NCBI RefSeq assembly: GCF_040834005.1
Contig: NZ_CP162129.1
Location: 1,407,501 to 1,471,500 of the forward strand
Direction of reading: 5' to 3'
Length of the DNA: 64,000 bases
Source of the DNA: Paenibacillus sp. PL2-23
GTDB lineage: Bacteria; Bacillota; Bacilli; Paenibacillales; Paenibacillaceae
Shown here: piece by piece, positions 56,079 to 64,000 of the stretch
Numbering within the stretch: position 1 is the first letter of the stretch
Layout of the letters: each line of letters starts with the position of its first letter
Notes under the pieces: model-generated
What the model saw: the letters and a program-made list of their open reading frames with translations, nothing else
What the model was told of the DNA's origin: nothing
Database searches by the model: none
Translations under genes and position numbers: made by a program

Positions 56079-56423
56079 ATGGCTGATTGGAAGCATTATA
56101 TAATCACGCATAGGAAGCTGTGGTGGGTATATGTGATTTCGATTCCAGTCTCCTTGCTGGGATTGCTTGTGTCTGTCATATTCGTCGTAAGGCTGCTGGA
56201 GGCCATGAACGTAAGCGCGAGTGGAAATCTAGCTGGATCAAGCTTTATTGCGGCATTCATAGGCGCATTGCCTGCGCTCTATGCCAACACTGTCGCCGCA
56301 AGAGGTTATTCAGGTAAACATGCAGGGGCACAAGTCGCGCTTACTCACTTGATAACGCTGCTTGTATATTTTCTAATCATGTATTTGTGCTTGTACGCGA
56401 TGATTATCGATTTCAGACGGTGA
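56079..56423 (+). CDS. Small integral membrane protein, unknown
   Basis: 114 residues with three hydrophobic spans (about 15-42, 52-70, 85-110) and a basic N-terminus (HRKLWWVY). It starts 14 nt after the VWA pseudogene. No family recognised. Confidence 0.5.
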   Translation: MADWKHYIITHRKLWWVYVISIPVSLLGLLVSVIFVVRLLEAMNVSASGNLAGSSFIAAFIGALPALYANTVAARGYSGKHAGAQVALTHLITLLVYFLIMYLCLYAMIIDFRR

Positions 56424-56483
56424 GTGAAGCGGGAATTCGTATCCGGATACGTTCGAGTGGTAGCCAAGAGTGACACAATAAAT

Positions 56484-56511
56484 GCCCCTCCGCCATGATT
56501 GGCAGAGGGGC
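56484..56511. terminator. Hairpin between the small membrane gene and pectate lyase
   Basis: GCCCCTC-C-GCC pairs with GGC-A-GAGGGGC; it lies between convergent genes and could serve both. Confidence 0.5.
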
Positions 56512-56547
56512 TGTTCTCATGGGAGCTGAGGAGAATGAACAGCTCCT

Positions 56548-58458
56548 CTATGGAATATCCTTTGCTCCAATATCCGTCCCCGAGGGCGTTCCTGCGCCGA
56601 TCAAGTCGCTGCCGGAGGCCAGCTTCAGGAAGCTGCCCAGATTCGGTGAGCCATCCGAGTTCCGCACAAGATATGGCGTCAAGCTGACGAAGTCGGCATC
56701 CGAAGCCAGCAGGCCGCCAGCATTCGAACTCTTGTTGTTCTTCCACCAGACATTGCTTCCGGCTACGTCGGTTCCGCTGGTCTTGTCGCTGGAGCCGCCC
56801 TTGTAGGAAAGATTGTTCTTGAACTGATGGGTCCCGTTGTCGAACGCGAAGTTGCTTTGGCCATTATTGTACGACGTATTGTTCGTCATTGTGATTGAGC
56901 CAGGGTTGCTGTTGAAGGTAAAGCCATGCTTCTTGTTCTGGTAGGCGATGGAGTTCTGAACGATATGATGAACGGGAATGTTCTCGCCGCCCAGCTTGAA
57001 GCCGTTGCCATCGCTGTTGCTTGTCGTGCTGCCGGAGGAGGTCTGGCCGTTGTGATGCGCAATGCTGTTCAGAATTGTGACGGGGCCAATTGCGCCGGTG
57101 TCCGTCTTGGTATACAGATCCCAGCCATCGTCCGTGTTATAGGCCGCGATGCAGCCATCGAAGACGTTGCCATCCCCGGTGGTCAGCTTCGCGGCGAAGC
57201 CGTCGGCGTCTTCTCCATTGTCGGGATCGAAGTTGTCGTGGGAATACGTATTCAACACCAAATTATGGCTAGGCCATTCACTCTTGGCAGCCGTAGAGGC
57301 GTATCGTCCCAGCTGCACGCCGGTATCCTTATTATGGTGTACGTCAAGATTCTCGAGCCGGTTGTAGCTTCCGCCGATGAAGATGCCGTTATCTGCGGCT
57401 CCCTTGATTTCCAAGCCTTTGATGACCCAATAGCTGCCGTTCAGCTGAATGCCGCGGGCGTTCTGCGACACATTGGAGGCGTTATACGGCTGAGAGGAGA
57501 AGTCCAGAATTGGCTTCTCAGAGCCGTAAGGCTGAATATGCTTCTTCGCGCTGCTTGATCCATTGTTCGTCCGCTCGATGGTGACTTGACTGGAGAAGGA
57601 GTAAGTGCCGCCTCGCAGATAGATGGTACCGCCAGGCGCTACTCTGGTTAGCGCTGCGGTCAGCGTTGTCGGGCTGCTCAGCGTGCCGGGATTGCTGTCT
57701 GAGCCATTCGGAGCGGCATAAATCGCCCCGGTTACGGGAGGCGTTGACGTCGGCGCTGGTGTAGGGGATGGAGCAGGCGTCGGCGCAGGCGTAGTCGTAG
57801 GCGTCGGCGAAGCTGTAGGCGTCGGCGTAGCGGACGGGGAACCCGCTGAATCAGAAACCGAGACATCATCAAATTTGGTGACGGTTTTGTAAGCGACGAG
57901 CCCAATGCCGCCCGAGGATAGACTGGAGTCGCTTGCAGTAAGCTGCAGCTGTCCATTCACGTACATGTTCAGCGTAGAGCCGTTCAGCTCCAGCTTGACG
58001 GTGTACCAGGTGCCGGTGGACAACGTGTAGTCTTTGGTGGCGAGCGTCGTGCTGGACCCGCCAACCTTCTTGCGGATCTCCAGCTTACCGCCGGTGCTAT
58101 TGTAGAGGGATGCGGCATAGAAATTGTTCCCGTCCTGATAACGGCCGGCCACGTAAACTCGGTTCGAGCCGTTCCAGTTGTCTACCTTTACACGGGCTTC
58201 GACGCTATAGTTCGTCCACGAGGAGCTGCCTGTCGAGGCGCGCCCTTCACTGGTGCTTGACTGATAATAGACGGGCGAGCCGCTGTCAGTCACGACGGAC
58301 CAAGAGCCGTTTTGCGTGGACCATCCATCGGCCTGGCCATCATTGAAATTATCGGAGAATAGACTGGCGGCATAAGCTTGCTGGAAGACGAGAAGTCCTG
58401 CGATAGATGATGCGGCAACGATAGAAGCGAGCGCTTTCAATTTTGTGCGGGGTGCCAT
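56548..58458 (-). CDS. Secreted pectate lyase-like polysaccharide lyase (PL9 type)
   Basis: 636 residues. Signal peptide (about 1-30, ending AYA). An N-terminal jelly-roll domain of LamG/DUF1080 type (about 31-205, FSDNFNDGQADGWSTQNGSW) probably binds carbohydrate. A Pro/Thr/Ser linker follows (about 206-245). The right-handed parallel beta-helix (about 248-636) carries the PL9 pattern: YAAPNGSDSNPGT, GTIYLRGGTY, GEDADGFAAKLTTGDGN and YNTDDGWDLY, with the aspartates that bind calcium. AGGAGG precedes the ATG. Expected action: beta-elimination of pectin or polygalacturonate outside the cell, which suits a plant-associated Paenibacillus. The linker DNA is a short-repeat tract near 57740-57840. 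Confidence 0.82.
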   Translation of the reverse strand: MAPRTKLKALASIVAASSIAGLLVFQQAYAASLFSDNFNDGQADGWSTQNGSWSVVTDSGSPVYYQSSTSEGRASTGSSSWTNYSVEARVKVDNWNGSNRVYVAGRYQDGNNFYAASLYNSTGGKLEIRKKVGGSSTTLATKDYTLSTGTWYTVKLELNGSTLNMYVNGQLQLTASDSSLSSGGIGLVAYKTVTKFDDVSVSDSAGSPSATPTPTASPTPTTTPAPTPAPSPTPAPTSTPPVTGAIYAAPNGSDSNPGTLSSPTTLTAALTRVAPGGTIYLRGGTYSFSSQVTIERTNNGSSSAKKHIQPYGSEKPILDFSSQPYNASNVSQNARGIQLNGSYWVIKGLEIKGAADNGIFIGGSYNRLENLDVHHNKDTGVQLGRYASTAAKSEWPSHNLVLNTYSHDNFDPDNGEDADGFAAKLTTGDGNVFDGCIAAYNTDDGWDLYTKTDTGAIGPVTILNSIAHHNGQTSSGSTTSNSDGNGFKLGGENIPVHHIVQNSIAYQNKKHGFTFNSNPGSITMTNNTSYNNGQSNFAFDNGTHQFKNNLSYKGGSSDKTSGTDVAGSNVWWKNNKSSNAGGLLASDADFVSLTPYLVRNSDGSPNLGSFLKLASGSDLIGAGTPSGTDIGAKDIP

Positions 58459-58794
58459 TAGTAATTCCTCCTTAGAATGGATTCTTCGACGAGCTTTACA
58501 TCATAGCTTGCATGGCGAGTCCGGTGCTTCCTCTCCTTTCGTTCCAATATGTTCCTGCATCCCTAGATATAGCCTAATGAACTTCGGTGCGGCAATAATC
58601 ATCCTGTTATAAGTTGCCAAACCACGCGTACAGCGAACGTTCGCGCAGCGGAGATAATCATTTTGTTAGATGGTAATCAATTCGTGATCTCTCAGGCTAT
58701 CCTTCCAAAAAAAATACTAGATTCATGAATGAACGCCGCCGGACGGGCAATCCTGAGTAATACAAGATCAGGTAAGTAGGAAAGGGTGGCGTGT
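58459..58794. other. Intergenic region between divergent genes, no further feature
   Basis: 336 bases between the pectate lyase start (minus) and the small DUF7667-like gene (plus). It must hold both promoters; I see no box pair good enough to call and no RNA gene. Confidence 0.5.
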
Positions 58795-59049
58795 ATGGTT
58801 GCGATTCACGCGGTTCATCGACGTCTGGCTGAGCTGGCCTTGAAGGCTAAGCTGACGGGAGGGAGCTACGAAAGATTGTCGCTGATGGAGAGGCAGGAGC
58901 TTGTTCACTGCCTGTCCGTTAATCTGGAGCTGGTGCGCAAGCTGGATTCTCTGAAATCGCTTGCGTTTCTTGCCTATGAGCAAGGGGATATGGTCTGGCA
59001 CAATGAAATTTGCGAGAAGCTGGAGGAGCTGGAAGCGGGGCTGATATAA
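58795..59049 (+). CDS. Small DUF7667-like protein
   Basis: 84 residues, all helical (MVAIHAVHRRLAELALKAK, then ERQELVHCLSVNLELVRKL). It resembles short Paenibacillus proteins I know as DUF7667; function unknown. ATG 58795 is preferred over GTG 58786 by spacing from AAAGGGTGG. Confidence 0.5.
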   Translation: MVAIHAVHRRLAELALKAKLTGGSYERLSLMERQELVHCLSVNLELVRKLDSLKSLAFLAYEQGDMVWHNEICEKLEELEAGLI

Positions 59050-59172
59050 GCGGAAAAATGGATGGTTTGCTACCTATTCGTCTTCTTCTTCGTAAAAGTT
59101 TGTTATGATAAGAGTGCCGGAGCCGCTCCGGCATGTCTTCATCCATACTTAATCAATCGAAGGAGAGATGGC

Positions 59173-59958
59173 ATGTCATTTTTTAATCGTATGATGGCTA
59201 GTGTGGGAATTGGAGCCGCTAAGGTAGACACCATGCTTGAGAAGCCTAACTATTGTCCTGGAGAAGAAATCCGAGGTGCTGTTCGTATTCAAGGGGGTTC
59301 CGTCAACCAGCGAATCGAAGGCATCGATCTATCTGTCATGACTTATTACGTCAAGGAAGTTAACGATTCCAAGATGAAGCAGAACGTAGAGCTGGGCAGA
59401 GTGCGCGTGTCCCCTCCGCTGGATGTGAAGGCGAATGAGCTTAAGGAAATCGGCTTTGTTTTCCAGCTGGCGCCAAATACACCCCTGTCGATCGGCCGCA
59501 CGCCGGTCTGGATCAAGACGACGGCCGATATTCGCGCTGCGATGGACCCCACAGACAACGATTATATCGAGGTCATGCCGACCTACGCGCAGAGCGCTGT
59601 GCTGGAGGCTATTGAAGCGCTGGGCTTCCGTATGAAGTCGGCGGAAACCGTATACGCTCCGAAGCTAGGGGACTCTTATTCGCCATTTGTGCAGGAGTTC
59701 GAATTTATTCCTTACTCCGGCTCATACCGCGGCCGTCTCGATGAGCTGGAGCTGGTATTCTTGCGCAATCACGGCGCAGCTCTGGAGCTGCTGCTGCAGA
59801 TTGACCGCAAGGCGACAAGCCTGTTCGGGATGTTCGCCGAAGCAATGGATATGGACGAATCGTTTGTCCGCGTATCTATCTCCGGAGATGACGTTCAGCG
59901 CGGGCCTCAGCATGTGGCTGCTGTGCTTGACCAGATTATTGCCAGGTACGCGCATTAA
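59173..59958 (+). CDS. spo0M: Spo0M-family sporulation-control protein
   Basis: 261 residues from ATG 59173 (GAAGGAGAG upstream). An arrestin-like N-terminal domain (VDTMLEKPNYCPGEEIRGAVRIQGG, about 18-42) and a helical C-terminal domain match Spo0M, a cytosolic protein that modulates early sporulation and cell division in Bacilli. Length is normal. Confidence 0.88.
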   Translation: MSFFNRMMASVGIGAAKVDTMLEKPNYCPGEEIRGAVRIQGGSVNQRIEGIDLSVMTYYVKEVNDSKMKQNVELGRVRVSPPLDVKANELKEIGFVFQLAPNTPLSIGRTPVWIKTTADIRAAMDPTDNDYIEVMPTYAQSAVLEAIEALGFRMKSAETVYAPKLGDSYSPFVQEFEFIPYSGSYRGRLDELELVFLRNHGAALELLLQIDRKATSLFGMFAEAMDMDESFVRVSISGDDVQRGPQHVAAVLDQIIARYAH

Positions 59959-59984
59959 CTCAGACGCTATATGCAACCTCGGTC

Positions 59985-60011
59985 AAGCTGCCCGTGAACA
60001 ACGGGCAGCTT
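59985..60011 (+). terminator. Terminator-like hairpin after spo0M
   Basis: A perfect 11-bp stem AAGCTGCCCGT / ACGGGCAGCTT; the T tail is weak. Confidence 0.65.
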
Positions 60012-60084
60012 ATTGCACGTGAAGTTGAGTCCAACATTTGGTATTAGTCGGACGACTTTGTGCTTTACGCGGGGTTCAGCTCAT

Positions 60085-61662
60085 TTAGCCCCTTTCCAGC
60101 AAATACCCCTCCGGCATGCTTACCCGATTCCTGCCTTGCCGCTTCGCCTCGTACAGCGCCTCGTCTGCCTGCCGCAGCAGCCATTCCAGACTGACTCCAC
60201 CGCCGGCGGAGGTTGCCGCAACACCAAAGCTTGCAGTAACGGTCAAGCTTTCAGCATCCACTGCAAGCGGCCTCTCCTCCAGCGCACTCCTTAATTCATT
60301 CGCAAGCGCATAAGCGTCATGGATACCGGACCCCGGTATGGCAATCACAAATTCTTCCCCGCCGTACCTCCCCAGCAAGCAATCGGGCCCAACGACTTCT
60401 CGGCAGACGGTTGCAACATGCATGAGCACAGCGTCCCCGACATCATGGCCGTATGTGTCATTAAAGCGTTTGAAGTGGTCGATGTCGAACAGAATAACCG
60501 CTGCTGAGGCGTGATCCACGGCATGCTCCTCCAGCATGGCCCGTGACTGCGAGACGAAGCGGGCGCGGTTCAGCAGGCCGGTCAAGGAATCGTAGTAGGC
60601 CATTTGCTTCAGCTGCTCCTGCAGCATGCGCTGCTCCGTCACATCAATCAGCATTAGCAGGCTGCCCACCGCGACTCCGCCCTGTCTCGTTATGAGCGAG
60701 GAGCGAATCTCGTATTCCGCCATATGCTCGCCCGAGCTCCAGCGCAGATGGCCCTGAACGCCTTCAATGCTGCGCTCCAGCGGGAATTCTGTGCCTGCCA
60801 GACGCTTCCATACGGAGTCCAGCGTCAGTCCCACCAAGCCGGGACCCAGCGCGGGCAGCATCCGGCCTGCCGCAGCATTGTAATCAATCAGCCGCTCTGA
60901 CAAATCAAGCACGAGAACGCCCTCGCCCATGCTCTCGAATAAGCGTTCCTTGGCAATGGGAGAGATTCTTAACATCTGAGCGGACATAAGCGCCCATAGG
61001 TACATGGCTGAAGTGACGCACAGCACGAAGGGAACAATGTCCATACCGTCCGGCGTTACTCCCATTAGATAGATGAAGGAGGCTGTCATAGGAAGGAATT
61101 GCCCGCATATAAGCGTGAGCAGCTGCTTGCGATAAGCCTTATTTGTCTTCCGCCATTGCCTGATCAGCAGAATGCCCCCGGCGAGCAGGCAGCCGAATGT
61201 AAAGGCTCCGTGAATAAGGTACCATTGACCGACAACGACATCGGCCATTGGCGTAGGCGAGCTTTCCCGCAAATAGATATCTTTATAAAATAAATGATGG
61301 CTGTCGTTCGTGATGACCAGCGCCAGCGTCGTGACGGGAATTGTGAACATAGCCCAAACTGCCCAGCGGGGGAGAGACTTGCCCATATAGCGAAGGACCA
61401 GCATCAGGCCTATGACGGGAGCAAACGCTATGCCGAGATATTCGACAATAATCCAGCGCTTGATCTCGGCCAGGCTGTCGCTGGCAAGCTCGAAGCCGAA
61501 TCCAAAAATATATATGGATTGAAGCGCCGTTAACAGGATGAGATTGCGCGCATCCGGGAGATCCTTCCTTTTGTAAACCGCAAACATACAGAGCAGAACA
61601 CTGATTACGCCGGAAGTGACAATCAGGGTGAGGTACATGGTTAACCGGGATTCCATTGGCAT
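60085..61662 (-). CDS. Membrane diguanylate cyclase (7TM-PAS-GGDEF)
   Basis: 525 residues from the ATG at 61662 (TTGGAG upstream; an earlier in-frame ATG at 61770 lacks a good site). About seven hydrophobic helices (about 8-225) form a HisK_7TM-type sensor, then a PAS-like domain (ERLFESMGEGVLVLDLSERL, about 235-350), and a GGDEF domain (about 365-520) with DIDHFKRFNDTYGHD and an active RYGGEEFVI site. An RxxD inhibition site just before the active site was not evident. It makes cyclic di-GMP in response to a membrane or extracellular signal. It is divergent from the next gene, a dual GGDEF/EAL protein. Confidence 0.85.
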   Translation of the reverse strand: MPMESRLTMYLTLIVTSGVISVLLCMFAVYKRKDLPDARNLILLTALQSIYIFGFGFELASDSLAEIKRWIIVEYLGIAFAPVIGLMLVLRYMGKSLPRWAVWAMFTIPVTTLALVITNDSHHLFYKDIYLRESSPTPMADVVVGQWYLIHGAFTFGCLLAGGILLIRQWRKTNKAYRKQLLTLICGQFLPMTASFIYLMGVTPDGMDIVPFVLCVTSAMYLWALMSAQMLRISPIAKERLFESMGEGVLVLDLSERLIDYNAAAGRMLPALGPGLVGLTLDSVWKRLAGTEFPLERSIEGVQGHLRWSSGEHMAEYEIRSSLITRQGGVAVGSLLMLIDVTEQRMLQEQLKQMAYYDSLTGLLNRARFVSQSRAMLEEHAVDHASAAVILFDIDHFKRFNDTYGHDVGDAVLMHVATVCREVVGPDCLLGRYGGEEFVIAIPGSGIHDAYALANELRSALEERPLAVDAESLTVTASFGVAATSAGGGVSLEWLLRQADEALYEAKRQGRNRVSMPEGYLLERG

Positions 61663-61935
61663 CGGGCTCCAATATTCCTTATTGTTCGTATTGTTCCATC
61701 GTATCATAATATACGGGGACTTGCCCCCTTGGAAAAATGTTTTACGTCTAATACCATCGAAAAATGGCATTTTTTTGTTGAAGGATATTCCGCGCTAGAG
61801 TAGACTAGATATAATACAAACTTTTCAGTTGTGCCGCTATGCCCAGGTCAGCTATGCGCCTTGCGAAGCAGCTTGTTTTGAACACAGTCAGAAGTTCCTA
61901 CTCACAGAGATTGACAAGTAGAAATGAGGATCACG

Positions 61936-64000
61936 ATGAATAACGAGGTCTGGATTGAGCAGTCGAAGGATAGATGCTCGCAACGAGGAATCAAGCCGGA
62001 GGACGTCCCGACGTTTACCCAGTTTTACAGTGAAGCCGAGCTCAGCGCGAAGCGTGAGGAATACGAGGAGATTTTGTCCGTTATTAATTTCTTCATTCAT
62101 AAGATGCTGGAGCTCATGAAGGGACTGCCGCTTCTCATTCTCATTACGGACGAGAAGGGCTGTGTTCTGGAAATGGCGGGGGACGAGACGATCAAGAATA
62201 TCATAAGCCAGTCGGGAATTGGCGTTGGCTTGATCTTCGACGAAGAGGAAGCGGGTACGAATAGTATTAATCTGGCGCTGGATCATCGAGAAGCATTCCA
62301 GCTGATTGGAAGGGATCATTACTTCCATTTTCTAGAGGGAAGCGCCTGTTATTCCGTTCCGTTCCAATATACGGATGTGAGCAATCTGCTGGGCACGATT
62401 ACGATTATGACCTCTTATGATCAGCACAATCCATTTCTGCTGGCCATGCTTTCCACGGTTGTCGACTCTATTGAGAGAGAGCTGCTGCTGAAGAAACAAA
62501 ATCGCAGGCTGCATATTCTGAATCAGGTTGTCATTGAGACGACCCGCAATGGGATCATTATTACGGACAAGGACGGCAACATCACGGAATACAACCGGTT
62601 CGCGGAGTACATCACGGATTTGAAACGGCAGGATGTGCTGCATAAGTCGATTGCGGAATTGAAGGTCAGTCAGTATATTGGCGAAGTGCTTCACAAGGGG
62701 ATCGTCTACGAGGATATGGAGCTCAGCATCAAGCAAGGCAATCATGGCGAGAAGCTCGTATGCTTGTTCGACGCCTTCCCGATCCTGGACGAGAACAAGA
62801 GAATTATGGGCGCATTCGCGCAGTTCCGTGATATTACGGAGCGCTCCAAGGTCGAGAAGCGGATTAACCATCTCGCTTATCACGACGACTTGACGGGACT
62901 GCCGAACCGCCGCTACTTCGCGCGGCATCTGGATATGCTGCTGGACGGCTCAGCTGGCGATCAGCATCCGTTCGCCTTGCTGTTCCTTGACCTCGATAGC
63001 TTCAAGAAAATTAATGACAATCTGGGTCACAACAACGGTGACCTGCTGCTGAAGCTGGTAGCTGAACGTCTGCTGCTGTGCATTCAATCCTCCAAGCATA
63101 TTATTTCGCGGATGGGCGGAGACGAGTTTACGATTTTGCTGAAGGAGCTGAGAAGCCAGACCGAAGCGATTGAGATTGCGGAAAACGTCATCAAGGCGTT
63201 CGAAACTCCGTTTGTGGTGGATGATTACGAATTCTACATTACAGCGAGCATAGGCATCGCGTATTATCCACAGGACGGCAGAGACGCGGAGACATTAATG
63301 AAGCATGCCGACATTGCGATGTATCAGGCGAAGGACACCGGTAAAAACAACTATTCGATCTTCCGGGCTGCGAAGAGCAGCATCGGCATTGAGCAGCTGA
63401 CGCTGGAGAGCTCCATTCGCAAAGCGCTGCAGAACAACGAATTTCTGCTGCATTACCAGCCGCAGATTGACGTGGAGACAGGCAGAATTATCGGGACCGA
63501 GGCACTTATCCGCTGGAATCATCCAACTCTTGGACTTGTCTCGCCGGGCAAATTTATACCGATTGCGGAAGAAACGGGACTTATTGTCCCTATTGGCGAG
63601 TGGGTACTGAGAACCGCCTGCCAGCAGAATGTGGAATGGATTGCCAAGGGCATTCCGCCTATGAAGATTTCCGTGAATTTATCGACACGACAGTTTCTCA
63701 AACGTAATCTGGTCGAGACCGTACATAACATCGTGAAAGAGACGGGACTTGATCCAACTCTATTGGAGCTTGAAATTACGGAATCCATGACGATGGACGT
63801 TGATTTCGCTGTAGAGGTGCTGGGTGAATTCAAGAAGCTTGGCATACCGATCTGCATTGACGATTTCGGTACGGGCTACAGCAATCTGTATTACATGAAA
63901 CTGTTCTCTATTGACCGGCTCAAGATCGATCAGTCCTTTATTCGGGATATTATGACCGATTCGATTGACGCCGATATTGTCTCTACCATTATCGCCATGG
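61936..64000 (+). CDS. GAF-PAS-GGDEF-EAL cyclic di-GMP enzyme (3' end outside window)
   Basis: 688 codons visible, still open at the window end. An N-terminal GAF-like domain of the AcoR/NtrC-activator type (LITDEKGCVLEMAGDE, EEEAGTNSINLAL), a PAS domain (TTRNGIIITDKDGNITEYNRF, about 200-300), GGDEF with RMGGDEFTILL (about 392-402), and EAL beginning LHYQPQIDVETGR with TEALIRWNHP and IDDFGTGYSN. Both catalytic motifs look intact, so it may make or degrade cyclic di-GMP. The start is ATG 61936 after GAGGA. The GAF type is unusual for a GGDEF/EAL protein. Confidence 0.85.
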   Translation, partial: MNNEVWIEQSKDRCSQRGIKPEDVPTFTQFYSEAELSAKREEYEEILSVINFFIHKMLELMKGLPLLILITDEKGCVLEMAGDETIKNIISQSGIGVGLIFDEEEAGTNSINLALDHREAFQLIGRDHYFHFLEGSACYSVPFQYTDVSNLLGTITIMTSYDQHNPFLLAMLSTVVDSIERELLLKKQNRRLHILNQVVIETTRNGIIITDKDGNITEYNRFAEYITDLKRQDVLHKSIAELKVSQYIGEVLHKGIVYEDMELSIKQGNHGEKLVCLFDAFPILDENKRIMGAFAQFRDITERSKVEKRINHLAYHDDLTGLPNRRYFARHLDMLLDGSAGDQHPFALLFLDLDSFKKINDNLGHNNGDLLLKLVAERLLLCIQSSKHIISRMGGDEFTILLKELRSQTEAIEIAENVIKAFETPFVVDDYEFYITASIGIAYYPQDGRDAETLMKHADIAMYQAKDTGKNNYSIFRAAKSSIGIEQLTLESSIRKALQNNEFLLHYQPQIDVETGRIIGTEALIRWNHPTLGLVSPGKFIPIAEETGLIVPIGEWVLRTACQQNVEWIAKGIPPMKISVNLSTRQFLKRNLVETVHNIVKETGLDPTLLELEITESMTMDVDFAVEVLGEFKKLGIPICIDDFGTGYSNLYYMKLFSIDRLKIDQSFIRDIMTDSIDADIVSTIIAM

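Noticed and set aside
57736-57840. Short repeats (GGCGTCGGCG-like) as a CRISPR or regulatory array
   Set aside because: They encode the Pro/Thr/Ser linker of the pectate lyase; no constant repeat with variable spacers. No CRISPR array was seen anywhere in the window.

Overview
The window looks like a low-to-mid GC Firmicute of the Paenibacillus type. Pointers are strong AGGAGG ribosome sites, TTG and GTG starts, two large S-layer (SLH) surface proteins, a Spo0M homologue, an ArsR/short-chain-dehydrogenase pair, a PL9-type pectate lyase and two cyclic-di-GMP enzymes. The species is inferred from gene content only.

Bases 1 to about 39,300 form a dense anti-phage defence island, almost all on the + strand. 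In order it holds: the 3' end of brxL (BREX); a defence-associated reverse transcriptase of the DRT2 type with its upstream structured ncRNA; two tandem MrfA-like helicases with DUF1998-type tails; a PD-(D/E)XK nuclease, McrB-like AAA+ ATPase, DUF2357/McrC-like nuclease and RelA/SpoT-type HD hydrolase; a four-gene pPIWI-RE operon (REase, DinG-like helicase, pPIWI-RE, YhaM-like OB/HD protein); a SIR2-HerA pair whose herA is split by an IS1380-family element; a three-gene dynamin-like GTPase cluster; a small membrane beta-rich gene split by a DUF6431/DDE/AAA/DUF5348 transposon and followed by a second SIR2 gene; and two orphan nuclease-like genes.

Bases 39,300 to 41,700 are a decayed edge, with a broken IS66 transposase, an aminoglycoside-phosphotransferase-like gene and gene fragments. 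From 41.9 kb the content becomes ordinary chromosome: a DUF4230 protein, the SDR/ArsR pair, a collapsed helicase remnant, two giant SLH proteins, a carbohydrate-binding lipoprotein, a VWA pseudogene, pectate lyase, spo0M, a diguanylate cyclase and the start of a GAF-PAS-GGDEF-EAL protein that runs off the window.

The strongest find is the DRT2-like locus at 963-2646. The ncRNA has its own promoter, a 5' hairpin, a roughly 120-nt A/C-rich unstructured tract and three 3' hairpins. A GTTG direct repeat exactly 138 nt apart (1051-1054 and 1189-1192) sits at the two structural boundaries. Joining copies with that period gives (i) an endless stop-free 46-codon repeat on the strand complementary to the ncRNA, (ii) a Shine-Dalgarno plus ATG, and (iii) a TTGACT-N17-TATGAT extended -10 promoter that exists only across the repeat junction. 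This is what a rolling-circle, gene-synthesising DRT2 (neo) system should contain. The two transposon insertions have cut defence genes at points where precise excision would restore the reading frame.
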